A stretch of 44,674 nucleotides of DNA from an uncultured Prevotellaceae bacterium (lineage in GTDB: Bacteria > Bacteroidota > Bacteroidia > Bacteroidales > Bacteroidaceae): contig ONSR01000007.1 of NCBI GenBank assembly GCA_900320565.1, positions 1 through 44,674 of the forward strand, read 5' to 3'. Positions 8,753 to 17,337 of this stretch are shown here, piece by piece. Position 1 is the first letter of the stretch, and each line of letters starts with the position of its first letter. The position numbers and the translations under genes were made by a program. The notes beneath the pieces are model-generated. The model made no database searches. It was given only the letters and a program-made list of their open reading frames with translations, and was not told the DNA's origin.

Positions 8753-11700
8753 CTACTTCATCAGGAACTTCTTGCCGCCACGGATGTAGATGTGGCCTGG
8801 CTTGAGGTCGGTGACGCGACGGCCTGTGAGGTCGTATGTTTCATTGACCATTGACCGTTGACCATTGACCATTTCCTCTTCCTGGACAGCCTCGATGCCA
8901 TCGATTATCTCGTCCGTGAGGTCGCCCACAATGGTGCCGAAGGTTGCCCACTTCGATGCCTGATACTTCGAAAGCGCGCTGGCATAGACATGAATCGTGG
9001 GATTGCTGTTGAAGATGTAGTCCGAGAGGGTCGGCGGGGTTAGCGCTTTGACATAGACATCCTTGACGGGCGAGTTGTAGAAGACGCCCTGACTCAACGA
9101 GTTGACCTTCTTGCCGATGATGACTGTCGTAAGTCTGTCGCTACCGCCAAAGGCTTCGAGACCAATCGTCGTGACGGCATCGGGAATATCTATCATTCCG
9201 AGTCCGGAGAAGCGGAAGGCTCTGGCGCCTATCTTGGTTATCGTGAGCGGCAAACGCATCGAGACGAGTTTCTTGAAGCTGTCGAAGGCATAGTCACCCA
9301 TCACATTGAGGGTGGTCGCATAACTCGAATAGTAGTAGCCGCCGCCGGTGGTTATCTTGGCACCCATGAGGTCGATCGACTGGAGGTTCCCCTCGCTGAT
9401 GAGTTGGCGCAAACACTTTATATCCTTTGCGTTAATCCTGCCGCTTATGGTCGCCTTTATGACTGAAGGCGAGAGGGAATCTGCCAAGACGCCGGCTTTC
9501 GGCATTTCAACATACGCCGCGCCACTGCCGGCACGGGTGATTTTGTGCAGCGAGCCGTCGGCATCGAACGAGTAGAGCGTGAGACCTGTACCTGCACTTC
9601 TGGGAATACAGAAAGTCTTCGAGTTGGCAACAAACCGGAGGTCGTCGTTCCTATCGAGTGCCACGAAGCCCAAGCCTCCTTCGCCATCGAGGGCATAGAG
9701 CGAGTCAGCCTGCAGATAGGAATACTCCGAGGCGGAGCAAGCACCCGGCATATAGTCGGTGAACTGGCCTACGTCGCCGCACTGCCCGACCTGTTCCGAC
9801 TCGCGACGATGCTGCCCGGCAGTGGTGAGGAAGTCAGTCGTAGGCACATAGTCCACGCGGTCCTCGATGAAGATTATCTCGCGATTCTTGACGGGATACT
9901 TGGCTATCTCTGCCAGTGTCTTGTTGATGTCGGACTGCGTCACCGTCATCGAGTGAGCGCCGTAATCATTGACTGTATAGTTCGTGAGCGGCTCGAAGAA
10001 GCCCCATATGCGGAAGAAATCGGTCAGGTCCTCCCCTGCAATCTCACACACTTTGCGGACAAACTTCAGGCAGCCTGTGTTGGAGCCATACGGCGTCAAC
10101 GGGTCGTTGCGAAGGGCATTGAAGAGCGTCGGATAGAACGACGTGTTCCGCTGTGCAAGGTGGTAGTATAGGTAGAGTTGCCAATACATGCGCATCTGGC
10201 TGTTGAGCGGGCGAGTGAAGAAAGGTTCGTGGCGTGCATACTCGTCCATAATAGTGGAAAGCGGCGAACCACTCGAGGTGATGAGACCCGTGTGGAAGCG
10301 TACGTAGTTCGAGAAGAGGTTATTGGAGACCTCGGTTCCGCCTTCCACGGTGATTGGTCTCTGGTTGTTGTGCCCACTCTCATGCGCGCAGCACCAGTCG
10401 TCGAAGGTCGTTGGCTTGCCCACATTAAAGGAGCTTTCGACGCAACCCATCGTGTTATACATTGTCCGGAAGGATGCCGAGTTGGCAAAGCCGCCATCGG
10501 TCTCCTCCCCTTCTATAGCGAAGTTTGGATTGTTGTAATATAGTGGGAAGTACGACTCGCCACCCGTCAGGTAGTAGGGAGCGCCGGCACGTTTACCCGA
10601 GGCCACAGACTCGCTGATGCCTGCCAACTCCTTCTCCCAGACAGTCACGCTGTCGTACCAGCAGATGCTCTTGTCGATGGTTGTCGGCCAAACGCTTCTG
10701 TATGTGCTCGTCTTGAAGTTGAAGAGCGCCTGCCCGCCCTTGACGGTGAACCGTTCGTGCGTGGCTTTGGAGAGGATTGCCTTGTAGTCTGCGTTGCTCT
10801 TGCGTGCCACATCGTAGTAACCATTCACGATGCCTCCCTCGATGTGAATCTTTATGTCGGGCCATTCGCCGAGGGTCTTGGTCATTGCCTTCGTGTCGGC
10901 CGTATAAATAATATAGAAGAGGGCATTCGTTTTGCCGTCCACAACGTTCAGTCCCTTCTTGAGCATCTTGCCCTGCTTGGCAGAAGAGACGAGGTCGTTG
11001 CCTGCACAACCGGCTATGTATAGCGTGGCATCCGATGGGATGTCGCTGTCCACGAAGACGTACAAGGGGTCGCTGTCTGCTGTGTAAATGCCGGTCGGAT
11101 TGCCCATGAAGGAGCCTCCGGTAGTCCTCAACTTACTGTTCCAGTAGCCGGCATCGCTGTAGGGCTTGTAGGCGTGGATGCGGAAGTCCTTCTCGTAGGC
11201 TGCCCAATCTTCGTTCTTCAGCTTGAGGGCAATGTTCACCATATACTCCGGCATACCCGCTTCGACGAGGCTCTGCGTCAACTGCTCATCGCTCATCGAC
11301 TGGAACTCGACTTTCAACTGAGTGCATGCAACGTCCTCGAAGAAGTTACCAGCCTGCTCGTTGACGATGTCGCTATAGTCCGACTCCTCTGGATAATAGT
11401 TCTCCAACTTGCCGACAATGCTGCCATACTGGCTCCAGCTCGATGCCTTATAGTCTTCGAGAACACTGGAATAGACACGAATCGTCGGCCTGGCCGTGAA
11501 CATGTAGGCATCGAGCGAAGGCGGTGTCTTGGGCTTCACGGAGACAGTCGTGATGGCGGACGAGTTGTAGAAGACAGCCTGGTCGAGTCTGGAGACCTTC
11601 TTGCCGATGACAATCGTCTTGAGGGAACTGCAATTGGCAAACGCCGCGCCGCCCAAGTGAGTGACGCCGTCGGGAACTTCCACCTTGGTGATGCCTGACA

Positions 11701-12091
11701 ATTGGAAGGCTGACTTGCGAATGTCGGTGACTGTGGTGGGCAGAGTTACGCCAGTGAGTTTGGAACAGCTATAGAACATCGAGTCGCCGATGACGTCGTT
11801 TTCCGTGTAGTGCGAGCTGAAATATGCCTCGCCGCCACTCACGATGCGAACATCGGAAAGGTCGAGCCTCGACAGTCTCCCCGCACTAATCCTTTCGCGG
11901 ATGGACTTTATGTCTGTGCCGTTGATGTAGCCCGTCAGCTTTACCTGCCGCGCTGCTGTCTCCAATAGGGATGGTAAGGTTCCAGCCGATGCCACATGAA
12001 TCGTGTCTTCCGCCCAAGCGTTCGACACAAAGAAGCACGCCAAACCGACCATCGTCGCACGAAACATTCCCTTGAACCGTATGTCTTTCAT
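8753..12091 (-). CDS. Secreted M60-like zinc metallopeptidase with flanking LRR domains (copy 1)
   Basis: The product is 1112 residues from the chosen start. A signal peptide (MKDIRFKGMFRATMVGLACF... ending NAWA) is followed by a BspA-type LRR_5 domain (about residues 35-235). The M60-like/enhancin-type region is centred on the zinc motif HESGH at about 570-574, with the third ligand probably the E of ITVEGG. A second LRR_5 domain follows (about 880-1070), and the tail TYDLTGRRV to GGKKFLMK resembles a type IX sorting tail. M60 peptidases cleave glycoproteins such as mucins. ATG 12091 is preferred over an upstream ATG at 12127 because AGGAGG lies just before it. Copy 2 is immediately upstream on the same strand. 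A 7-bp tandem repeat (8842-8876) encodes MVNGQRSMVN just before the tail. Confidence 0.85.
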   Translation of the reverse strand: MKDIRFKGMFRATMVGLACFFVSNAWAEDTIHVASAGTLPSLLETAARQVKLTGYINGTDIKSIRERISAGRLSRLDLSDVRIVSGGEAYFSSHYTENDVIGDSMFYSCSKLTGVTLPTTVTDIRKSAFQLSGITKVEVPDGVTHLGGAAFANCSSLKTIVIGKKVSRLDQAVFYNSSAITTVSVKPKTPPSLDAYMFTARPTIRVYSSVLEDYKASSWSQYGSIVGKLENYYPEESDYSDIVNEQAGNFFEDVACTQLKVEFQSMSDEQLTQSLVEAGMPEYMVNIALKLKNEDWAAYEKDFRIHAYKPYSDAGYWNSKLRTTGGSFMGNPTGIYTADSDPLYVFVDSDIPSDATLYIAGCAGNDLVSSAKQGKMLKKGLNVVDGKTNALFYIIYTADTKAMTKTLGEWPDIKIHIEGGIVNGYYDVARKSNADYKAILSKATHERFTVKGGQALFNFKTSTYRSVWPTTIDKSICWYDSVTVWEKELAGISESVASGKRAGAPYYLTGGESYFPLYYNNPNFAIEGEETDGGFANSASFRTMYNTMGCVESSFNVGKPTTFDDWCCAHESGHNNQRPITVEGGTEVSNNLFSNYVRFHTGLITSSGSPLSTIMDEYARHEPFFTRPLNSQMRMYWQLYLYYHLAQRNTSFYPTLFNALRNDPLTPYGSNTGCLKFVRKVCEIAGEDLTDFFRIWGFFEPLTNYTVNDYGAHSMTVTQSDINKTLAEIAKYPVKNREIIFIEDRVDYVPTTDFLTTAGQHRRESEQVGQCGDVGQFTDYMPGACSASEYSYLQADSLYALDGEGGLGFVALDRNDDLRFVANSKTFCIPRSAGTGLTLYSFDADGSLHKITRAGSGAAYVEMPKAGVLADSLSPSVIKATISGRINAKDIKCLRQLISEGNLQSIDLMGAKITTGGGYYYSSYATTLNVMGDYAFDSFKKLVSMRLPLTITKIGARAFRFSGLGMIDIPDAVTTIGLEAFGGSDRLTTVIIGKKVNSLSQGVFYNSPVKDVYVKALTPPTLSDYIFNSNPTIHVYASALSKYQASKWATFGTIVGDLTDEIIDGIEAVQEEEMVNGQRSMVNETYDLTGRRVTDLKPGHIYIRGGKKFLMK
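8842..8876. repeat. Heptad repeat in coding sequence (CATTGAC)
   Basis: Units at 8842, 8849, 8856 (CGTTGAC) and 8863, plus a partial fifth, repeat every 7 bp. They lie inside M60 copy 1, in the linker before the C-terminal tail. Copy 2 has a different, non-repetitive linker at this place. Confidence 0.85.
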
Positions 12092-12098
12092 ATCTTTT

Positions 12099-12104
12099 CC
12101 TCCT
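12099..12104 (-). promoter_or_regulatory. Shine-Dalgarno AGGAGG of M60 copy 1
   Basis: A perfect AGGAGG ends 7 bases before ATG 12091. Strong Shine-Dalgarno sequences are rare in Bacteroidota, and this one decides the start over the in-frame ATG at 12127. Confidence 0.6.
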
Positions 12105-12163
12105 ATCTTCTTTTTTCTTGCTGCCAACCTGTCGTCAGCATGCTTAGCAGTGTGTGTGTTACT

Positions 12164-12251
12164 CCCCTATAGAGGAGTTGTCATTCCCCTATAGGGCGTT
12201 GCTCATTCCCCTATAGGGCGTTGGCTCTTCCCCTATAGGGCGTTGGAAGAC
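12164..12251. repeat. Four-unit 22-bp array with CCCCTATAGGG core
   Basis: Units start at 12164, 12186, 12208 and 12230, exactly 22 bp apart. Three contain CCCCTATAGGGCGTTG unchanged, and the first is a variant (CCCCTATAGAGGAGTTG). The centre CCCTATAGGG is a 10-bp palindrome. The array fills most of the gap between the two M60 genes. Its last unit overlaps a GGGCGT/ACGCCC hairpin whose T-run points to the plus strand, toward no gene. The same unit recurs at 30579. Confidence 0.9.
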
Positions 12252-12260
12252 GCCCTCTTT

Positions 12261-15200
12261 TTACTTGGTCATCATGAACTTCTTGCCGCCACGGATATAA
12301 ATGCCACCCGGCTTCAGCTCGGTTACTCTGCGGCCCATCAGGTCGTAAGTAGCATCGCCGAATACAGAGGTTTGAGCATCGTTCGTATCTTGGTCTGCTT
12401 CAATCGCTTCAATGCCATCGGCCATCTCATCAGTAAGGTCGCCCACGAGGGTGCCGTATTGGTCCCAACCTTTATCCTTATATGCGCTGAGGGCACTCTC
12501 GTAAACATGGATGGTGCGGTTCTTATTAGTGAAGAGATATCCTGCGACGCCCGTAAGAGTTGGCGGTGTGGTAGCCTTGATATAGACTTCCTTGGCGGGT
12601 GTGCTATAGAAGACGCCTTGGTCCATCGTCTTGACGCCCTTACCAATAAGCACAAGATTCAGTTGGTCGCAATAAGCGAAAGCATCGCCGCCTACCGAAG
12701 TTACCTTATCAGGAATTACAATCTGCTTGATGCCAGACCTGGAGAAGGCATTCGAACCGATTGCGGTAATCGTTTCAGGCAACTTGATGGAGGCAAGCTT
12801 CTTGAAGCCATGGAAACAATAGTTGCCCATGTTGTTCGAGGACGTGACATAGCTCTGGTAATACGCTCTGCCGCCCGCAACAACTCTGACATCCGTAAGG
12901 TCGATGCTCAGGAGGTTGCTCTCGTTGATGAGCTGACGCATGTACTTGATGTCGGTTGCGTTAATTCTTCCTGTAAGGACAAGCTTGATGACCTGGTCGT
13001 TCGTCAGCGTTGCCTGGAGTCTTCCAGCGGTTGGAACATTGACAATCTCTGTGCCGCCGCCCAACTTCTTAACTTCGTGCAGGCTGCCATCGGCATCATA
13101 AGAATAAATGGTAAAGTCTTTCCACGGCTTTCCCACAATCGACGGGATGCAAATGTTCTTGGCATTGGCGGCAAACTTAATGTTGTCGTCAGCATCGAGC
13201 ATCAGGAAGCCCAAGCCTCCGCTGCCCTCGAAAGCAAAGAGAGAATCAGACCACAGATAGCCATACTCCGATGGCTCGTAGTTCTCTGCCCAATAATCCC
13301 AGAACTGACCAAGGTCGCCACATTGACCCACCTGGTCTGAGCCGTTCCTCTGCTGACCCACGGGCGTGAGGAAACCTGTCGAGGGGACATAATCGGCACG
13401 GTCTTCCACGAAGATAATCTCGCGATTCTTCTTCTCGTATTTCGCAATATAGTTCTTCGTGGACGTAATGTTGGTATTGAGGACGGTAAGGTCGTGCATG
13501 CCATAATCCTCAATCTTTGTACCCTTCTTGATGGGCTCGAAGAATCCCCATATATTGAAGAAGTCTGTCAGGTCCTCCTTAGCCACATCGCAGACCTTAC
13601 GCACGAACTTCAAGCCGCCGCTATTGTTGTTCGAGGCGTTATAAAGCGTCAGCGGGTCTTTGCGAAGTGCCTTGAAGAGTTCCGGATAGAAGGATGTGTT
13701 CTTCTGCCCCAGGTGGTAATAGAGGTAGAAGTCCCAATACATGCGAAGCCTACTATTCACGTCCCTGAAATAGAACGGCACGCGACGAGCGAATTCGTCC
13801 ATGACGGTAGCCAACGTCGAGCCGCCAGATGCATTGAGCCCATCAAGGTAGCGAACGAGGTTCGAGAAGACGTTGTTCGACGCCTCGGTGCACCCCTCCA
13901 CGTTGATAGCCCTCTGGTTGTTGTGGCCGCATTCGTGACCTGCGCACCAGTCGTCCATGTTGGGATTCAGAGCATTGAGGCAATTCTTGATGCAGTCAAT
14001 GCCGTTATAGCTCGTCCTGTAAGGCGTGGAATTAGCATAGCCTGCATCCTCTGGCTCACCCTCAATAGCGAAGTTCGGGTTGTTGTAGTAGAGGGGATAG
14101 ATTGCTTCGCCGCCCGTCAGATACCACGGGTAGCCTGCCTTCTTGCCGGTCGCCACAGCCTCGGTCATACCCATCAGATCCTTCTCCCATACAGCAACGC
14201 TATCGAACCAGCAGATGCTCTTGTCGATGGTGTTGGGGAAGACGGTCTTGAAGGAAGCCGTCTTGAGGTGGAAGAGGGAATGTTCGCCGCGAATAGTGAA
14301 GCGACCAAGTGTGGATGCATTGCGGAGGGCTTTGTACTCGGCGTCGCTGTGACGGCTGATGTCGTAGTAGCCATTCACCTTGCCGCCCTCGATATGTATC
14401 TTGATGTCGGGCCATTCGCCAAGGGTCTTGGTCATGCTCTTCGTGTCGGCTACATATACAACATAGTAGAGGGCATTCTTCGTGCCGTCGATGATGTTGA
14501 GGCCTTTCGTCAGTTTGGTTCCCGTCTTGGCATTCGTGACAAGCTGGTTATCCACGCAGCCAGCCAGGTAGAGCGTTGCACCGCTCGGCACATCATCATC
14601 TACGAAGACATATATTTCGTCGCCATCGTTCTGGGCATAGATGCCTGTAGGGTTGCCCATATAGGAGCCGCCGCTGCTCATCATCTTGTCGTTCCAGTAG
14701 TTGGCGTCGCTGTAGGGCTTGTAGTCGTGGATGCGGAAATCCTGCTCATAGCTTGCCCACGTCTGGTTCTTAATCTTGATGGCAATGCTGACCATAAAAT
14801 CAGGCATGCCGACAGCAGTGAGGGCTGCCGTCAGTTCCTCGTCGCTCATCGCCTGGTATTCGGCCTTCAGCTGGGTGCAGGCAGCATCCTCGAAGAAGTC
14901 GCCGCACAGCATCCCCACCACTTCGTTGGGGTCGAGCTCCACGGGATAGGTATTCTCCAAACCGCCGTAGATGGTGCCATAATCCTTCCAGCTGGATGTT
15001 CTGTAATCGGCTAAAGACTCGCTATAGACATAAATCTTCGGGCTCGAAGAGAAGAGGTACGCTGGCGTGCTGGGAGGCGTGGCAGGCTTCACGTAGGCTG
15101 TCTTGACGTTGGAGCTGTAGAAGACGCCTTGGTAAAGCTGGCTCACCTTACGCCCGATGACGACAGTCTCCAGCGCGCTGCAATAGGCGAAAGCGTCGCC

Positions 15201-15641
15201 GCCAAGCACCCTGACCGTGCTGGGGATGTCGATGGCCTTCAGTCCCGTTCTGGCGAACGCATTGGTCTGGATGGCCGTGATGCCTTGGGGCAGCACCATC
15301 GATTCGAGTTTCGAGCATTCGTAGAACATTTGTTCGCCTATCTCGTCGGCTTTCGTCACGAAGCTACCTGTATAGGCCTCGCCGCCAGCCACGATGCGAA
15401 CGCCCGACCAGTCGAGCTTCGTCACCGTGCCCGCCGAGACGAGCTGACGCATGTACTTAATGTCCGAACCGTTGATGACACCCGTCACCTTCAGCTCCTT
15501 ATCGGTGCTCGTAAGCAGGGAGGACAGCGTACCGGCCGTCTCGACGTTGATTTCTGTTACGGCCCAGAGGTTGGCAGACAACAGACCACAGACAACAGAC
15601 AATAGTAGTCTAAGGCATTTTGTGTAGATTTTCCGATTCAT
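12261..15641 (-). CDS. Secreted M60-like zinc metallopeptidase with flanking LRR domains (copy 2)
   Basis: The 1126-residue product is a paralogue of the adjacent protein, alignable along its length. It has a signal peptide ending NLWA, an N-terminal LRR_5 domain (about 50-245), an M60-like region with the zinc motif HECGH at about 569-573, a second LRR_5 domain (about 880-1075) and the tail TYDLMGRRV to GGKKFMMTK. Many positions shared by the copies lie in the peptidase region, for example GNPTGIY, EWPDIKIHIEGG and PLYYNNPNFAIEGE. It has its own promoter and is read before copy 1. The signal-peptide residues LLSVVCGLLS are encoded by a 7-bp tandem repeat. Substrate is inferred to be host or dietary glycoprotein. 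Confidence 0.86.
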   Translation of the reverse strand: MNRKIYTKCLRLLLSVVCGLLSANLWAVTEINVETAGTLSSLLTSTDKELKVTGVINGSDIKYMRQLVSAGTVTKLDWSGVRIVAGGEAYTGSFVTKADEIGEQMFYECSKLESMVLPQGITAIQTNAFARTGLKAIDIPSTVRVLGGDAFAYCSALETVVIGRKVSQLYQGVFYSSNVKTAYVKPATPPSTPAYLFSSSPKIYVYSESLADYRTSSWKDYGTIYGGLENTYPVELDPNEVVGMLCGDFFEDAACTQLKAEYQAMSDEELTAALTAVGMPDFMVSIAIKIKNQTWASYEQDFRIHDYKPYSDANYWNDKMMSSGGSYMGNPTGIYAQNDGDEIYVFVDDDVPSGATLYLAGCVDNQLVTNAKTGTKLTKGLNIIDGTKNALYYVVYVADTKSMTKTLGEWPDIKIHIEGGKVNGYYDISRHSDAEYKALRNASTLGRFTIRGEHSLFHLKTASFKTVFPNTIDKSICWFDSVAVWEKDLMGMTEAVATGKKAGYPWYLTGGEAIYPLYYNNPNFAIEGEPEDAGYANSTPYRTSYNGIDCIKNCLNALNPNMDDWCAGHECGHNNQRAINVEGCTEASNNVFSNLVRYLDGLNASGGSTLATVMDEFARRVPFYFRDVNSRLRMYWDFYLYYHLGQKNTSFYPELFKALRKDPLTLYNASNNNSGGLKFVRKVCDVAKEDLTDFFNIWGFFEPIKKGTKIEDYGMHDLTVLNTNITSTKNYIAKYEKKNREIIFVEDRADYVPSTGFLTPVGQQRNGSDQVGQCGDLGQFWDYWAENYEPSEYGYLWSDSLFAFEGSGGLGFLMLDADDNIKFAANAKNICIPSIVGKPWKDFTIYSYDADGSLHEVKKLGGGTEIVNVPTAGRLQATLTNDQVIKLVLTGRINATDIKYMRQLINESNLLSIDLTDVRVVAGGRAYYQSYVTSSNNMGNYCFHGFKKLASIKLPETITAIGSNAFSRSGIKQIVIPDKVTSVGGDAFAYCDQLNLVLIGKGVKTMDQGVFYSTPAKEVYIKATTPPTLTGVAGYLFTNKNRTIHVYESALSAYKDKGWDQYGTLVGDLTDEMADGIEAIEADQDTNDAQTSVFGDATYDLMGRRVTELKPGGIYIRGGKKFMMTK
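15574..15601. repeat. Heptad repeat in signal-peptide coding sequence (ACAGACA)
   Basis: Four 7-bp units at 15574, 15581, 15588 and 15595 (GCAGACA, ACAGACC, then ACAGACA twice) lie in the codons for the hydrophobic core of the M60 copy 2 signal peptide. Confidence 0.85.
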
Positions 15642-15670
15642 ATTTGTGTTAGTTTATAGTTTCTCGCACG

Positions 15671-15701
15671 CAAATTTACTTTTTTCTGATGAACCCTGCA
15701 A
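15671..15701 (-). promoter_or_regulatory. Bacteroidota-type promoter for M60 copy 2
   Basis: Minus-strand TAAATTTG (15678-15671) is preceded by TTG (15701-15699) with 20 bases between. The leader is about 25 bases. Further upstream (15742-15778) an imperfect hairpin, TGCCC.TGAGG pairing with CCTCA..GGGCA, has no assigned role. Confidence 0.75.
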
Positions 15702-15801
15702 GAGAAAGGGGCAAAAATAACAGGAAAAGGGGAAGAATGAATGCCCTGAGGTTCAGGTCAGCGCCTCATCGGGCAAAGGGTACCGGGGCTTTATTCACAA
15801 C

Positions 15802-15829
15802 AAAAAAAGGAGCCTCAACGGCTCCTTTT
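15802..15829 (-). terminator. Intrinsic terminator of the DUF177-purN operon
   Basis: AAAAGGAGCC (15805-15814) and GGCTCCTTTT (15820-15829) form a perfect 10-bp stem with a 5-base loop. Read leftward it ends in TTTTTTT and starts 20 bases after the purN stop codon. Confidence 0.88.
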
Positions 15830-15848
15830 ATTATTCTACTTCTTCTCT

Positions 15849-16424
15849 CTATTTCTCTAACTCGGATATTACCTTTTCTACGACATGGGGGAAGTGCTCC
15901 ATCTCCAGCCGGTGCTCTTTCTCTGCTATGTCATCGACACTATCAGAAGGGGAGAGGCTTGTGCGGAACTGAGCAATGATTTCGCCTGAGTCGCAAACGG
16001 GGGTAACATAATGAACCGTCATGCCTGTCTCGCTCTCGCCGGCAGCCTTCACGGCTTCGTGGACATGATGTCCCCACATGCCCTTTCCGCCGAACTTGGG
16101 CAGCAGGGCTGGATGCAGATTTATTATCTTGCGGGGGAAGGCCTCGATGAGGTAGGCAGGAACGAGCGGCAGGAAGCCTGCCAGCACGATGAATTCGATG
16201 CCGTAGCTCTCGAGCAAGGGCAGCGTCTCATCAGGATTGCCAAGCTGTGCTTTCGTGATGACAGCCGTGGGTACGCCCAGTCGCTCAGCTCGCACCAAGG
16301 CATAGGCGTCGGGCTTGTTGCTGACGACCAACGCACATTTCACCACATCGGAATGCTCGAAATGGCGTATCAGGTTCTCACAATTGGTGCCGCTGCCGGA
16401 CACGAAAATAGCGATGCTTGTCAT
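15849..16424 (-). CDS. purN: Phosphoribosylglycinamide formyltransferase (GAR transformylase)
   Basis: The 191-residue enzyme transfers a formyl group from 10-formyltetrahydrofolate to glycinamide ribonucleotide, the third step of purine synthesis. Visible features are the N-terminal SGSGTN (9-14), the catalytic N102 and H104 in INLHPALLP, and D145 in VTPVCDSGEII. It is the last gene of a leftward operon. The 31 bases between the era stop codon and this ATG consist wholly of 7-bp repeats. Confidence 0.94.
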   Translation of the reverse strand: MTSIAIFVSGSGTNCENLIRHFEHSDVVKCALVVSNKPDAYALVRAERLGVPTAVITKAQLGNPDETLPLLESYGIEFIVLAGFLPLVPAYLIEAFPRKIINLHPALLPKFGGKGMWGHHVHEAVKAAGESETGMTVHYVTPVCDSGEIIAQFRTSLSPSDSVDDIAEKEHRLEMEHFPHVVEKVISELEK

Positions 16425-16459
16425 TTGTCCGTTGTCTGTTGTCTGTTGTCCGTTGTCAG
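16425..16459. repeat. Heptad array filling the era-purN gap (TTGTCTG)
   Basis: Five units (TTGTCCG, TTGTCTG, TTGTCTG, TTGTCCG, TTGTCAG) run from the base next to the purN ATG to the era stop codon. The era TGA (16458-16456) lies in the last unit. Confidence 0.9.
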
Positions 16460-17337
16460 TCCAAATTATATCCGTATGCCTTCATGGCTCTGTCGCTCTG
16501 TCGCCAGTCTTTATCGACCTTGACGAAGACCTCGAGGAAGATACTCTTGCCGAAGAACTTCTCCAGGCTCTTGCGTGCCTCGGTCGAGACGCGCTTCAAG
16601 GCAATGCCTTGATGACCGATGATGATGCCCTTCTGCGACTCCCTTTCCACGAAGATAACCGCGCTGATGCGGATGTTCCGGTCCGTCTCCTTGAACTGTT
16701 CGACAACAACTTCCACACTATAAGGTATTTCCTTATCATAATAGAGGAGTATCTTTTCGCGGATGATTTCGGTGACGAAGAAGCGGGCAGGCTTGTCAGT
16801 CCACTGGTCTTTGTCGAAATAGGCTGGCGACTCGGGCAGGAGTTCCTGTATGCGCTTCAGCACATTATCAATATTGAACTTGTGCAAAGCGCTGATGGGA
16901 ATAATCTCCGCCTCGGGCAATGCCTCGTGCCAAAGCTCGACCTTCTCGGTCAGGGCCTTCTGGTCGCTGAGGTCTATCTTGTTGATGAGTACAAGGATGG
17001 GTGCCTTCTGCTTCTTCACCTTCTCTAGGAAGTCGCTGTTCTTGTCGGGCGTCTCCACCATATCGGTGACGTAGAGCAAGACGTCGGCATCCTGCAAGGC
17101 ACTCTCGCTGAACTGGAGCATCTGCTCTTGCAGCTTGTAGTTGGGCTTCAAGACGCCTGGAGTGTCGCTGAAACATATCTGCATCTCGGGCGTATTAAGG
17201 ATGCCCATGATGCGATGTCGAGTGGTCTGTGCCTTGAAGGTAGCAATAGAAATGCGCTCACCAACCAAAAGGTTCATGAGCGTTGACTTCCCGACGTTCG
17301 GGTTACCTACGATATTAACAAAGCCAGACTTAAACAT
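16456..17337 (-). CDS. era: GTPase Era, ribosome assembly factor
   Basis: Era is a 293-residue GTPase that binds the 3' end of 16S rRNA and helps mature the small subunit. The P-loop GNPNVGKST is at residues 11-19, with G3 SDTPG and G4 NKID further on. The C-terminal KH domain is visible from its IIGHQGIALKRV segment. The start codon overlaps the last bases of fabH by 8 bp, which indicates translational coupling. Confidence 0.96.
   Translation of the reverse strand: MFKSGFVNIVGNPNVGKSTLMNLLVGERISIATFKAQTTRHRIMGILNTPEMQICFSDTPGVLKPNYKLQEQMLQFSESALQDADVLLYVTDMVETPDKNSDFLEKVKKQKAPILVLINKIDLSDQKALTEKVELWHEALPEAEIIPISALHKFNIDNVLKRIQELLPESPAYFDKDQWTDKPARFFVTEIIREKILLYYDKEIPYSVEVVVEQFKETDRNIRISAVIFVERESQKGIIIGHQGIALKRVSTEARKSLEKFFGKSIFLEVFVKVDKDWRQSDRAMKAYGYNLD

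Noticed and set aside
12092-12127. 12-residue extension of M60 copy 1
   Set aside because: A strong AGGAGG stands directly before the downstream ATG, and the extension would put MAARKKKIGGKD before a normal signal peptide.
12238-12260. Intrinsic terminator GGGCGT/ACGCCC followed by TCTTTTT
   Set aside because: The T-run is on the plus strand, but all genes here are read leftward and no rightward transcript is evident. It is more likely a by-product of the 22-bp array and the M60 stop region.
13494-15014. 506-codon open frame opposite M60 copy 2
   Set aside because: It is antisense to the zinc-peptidase region, has no start signal and has no family resemblance; a codon-bias shadow.
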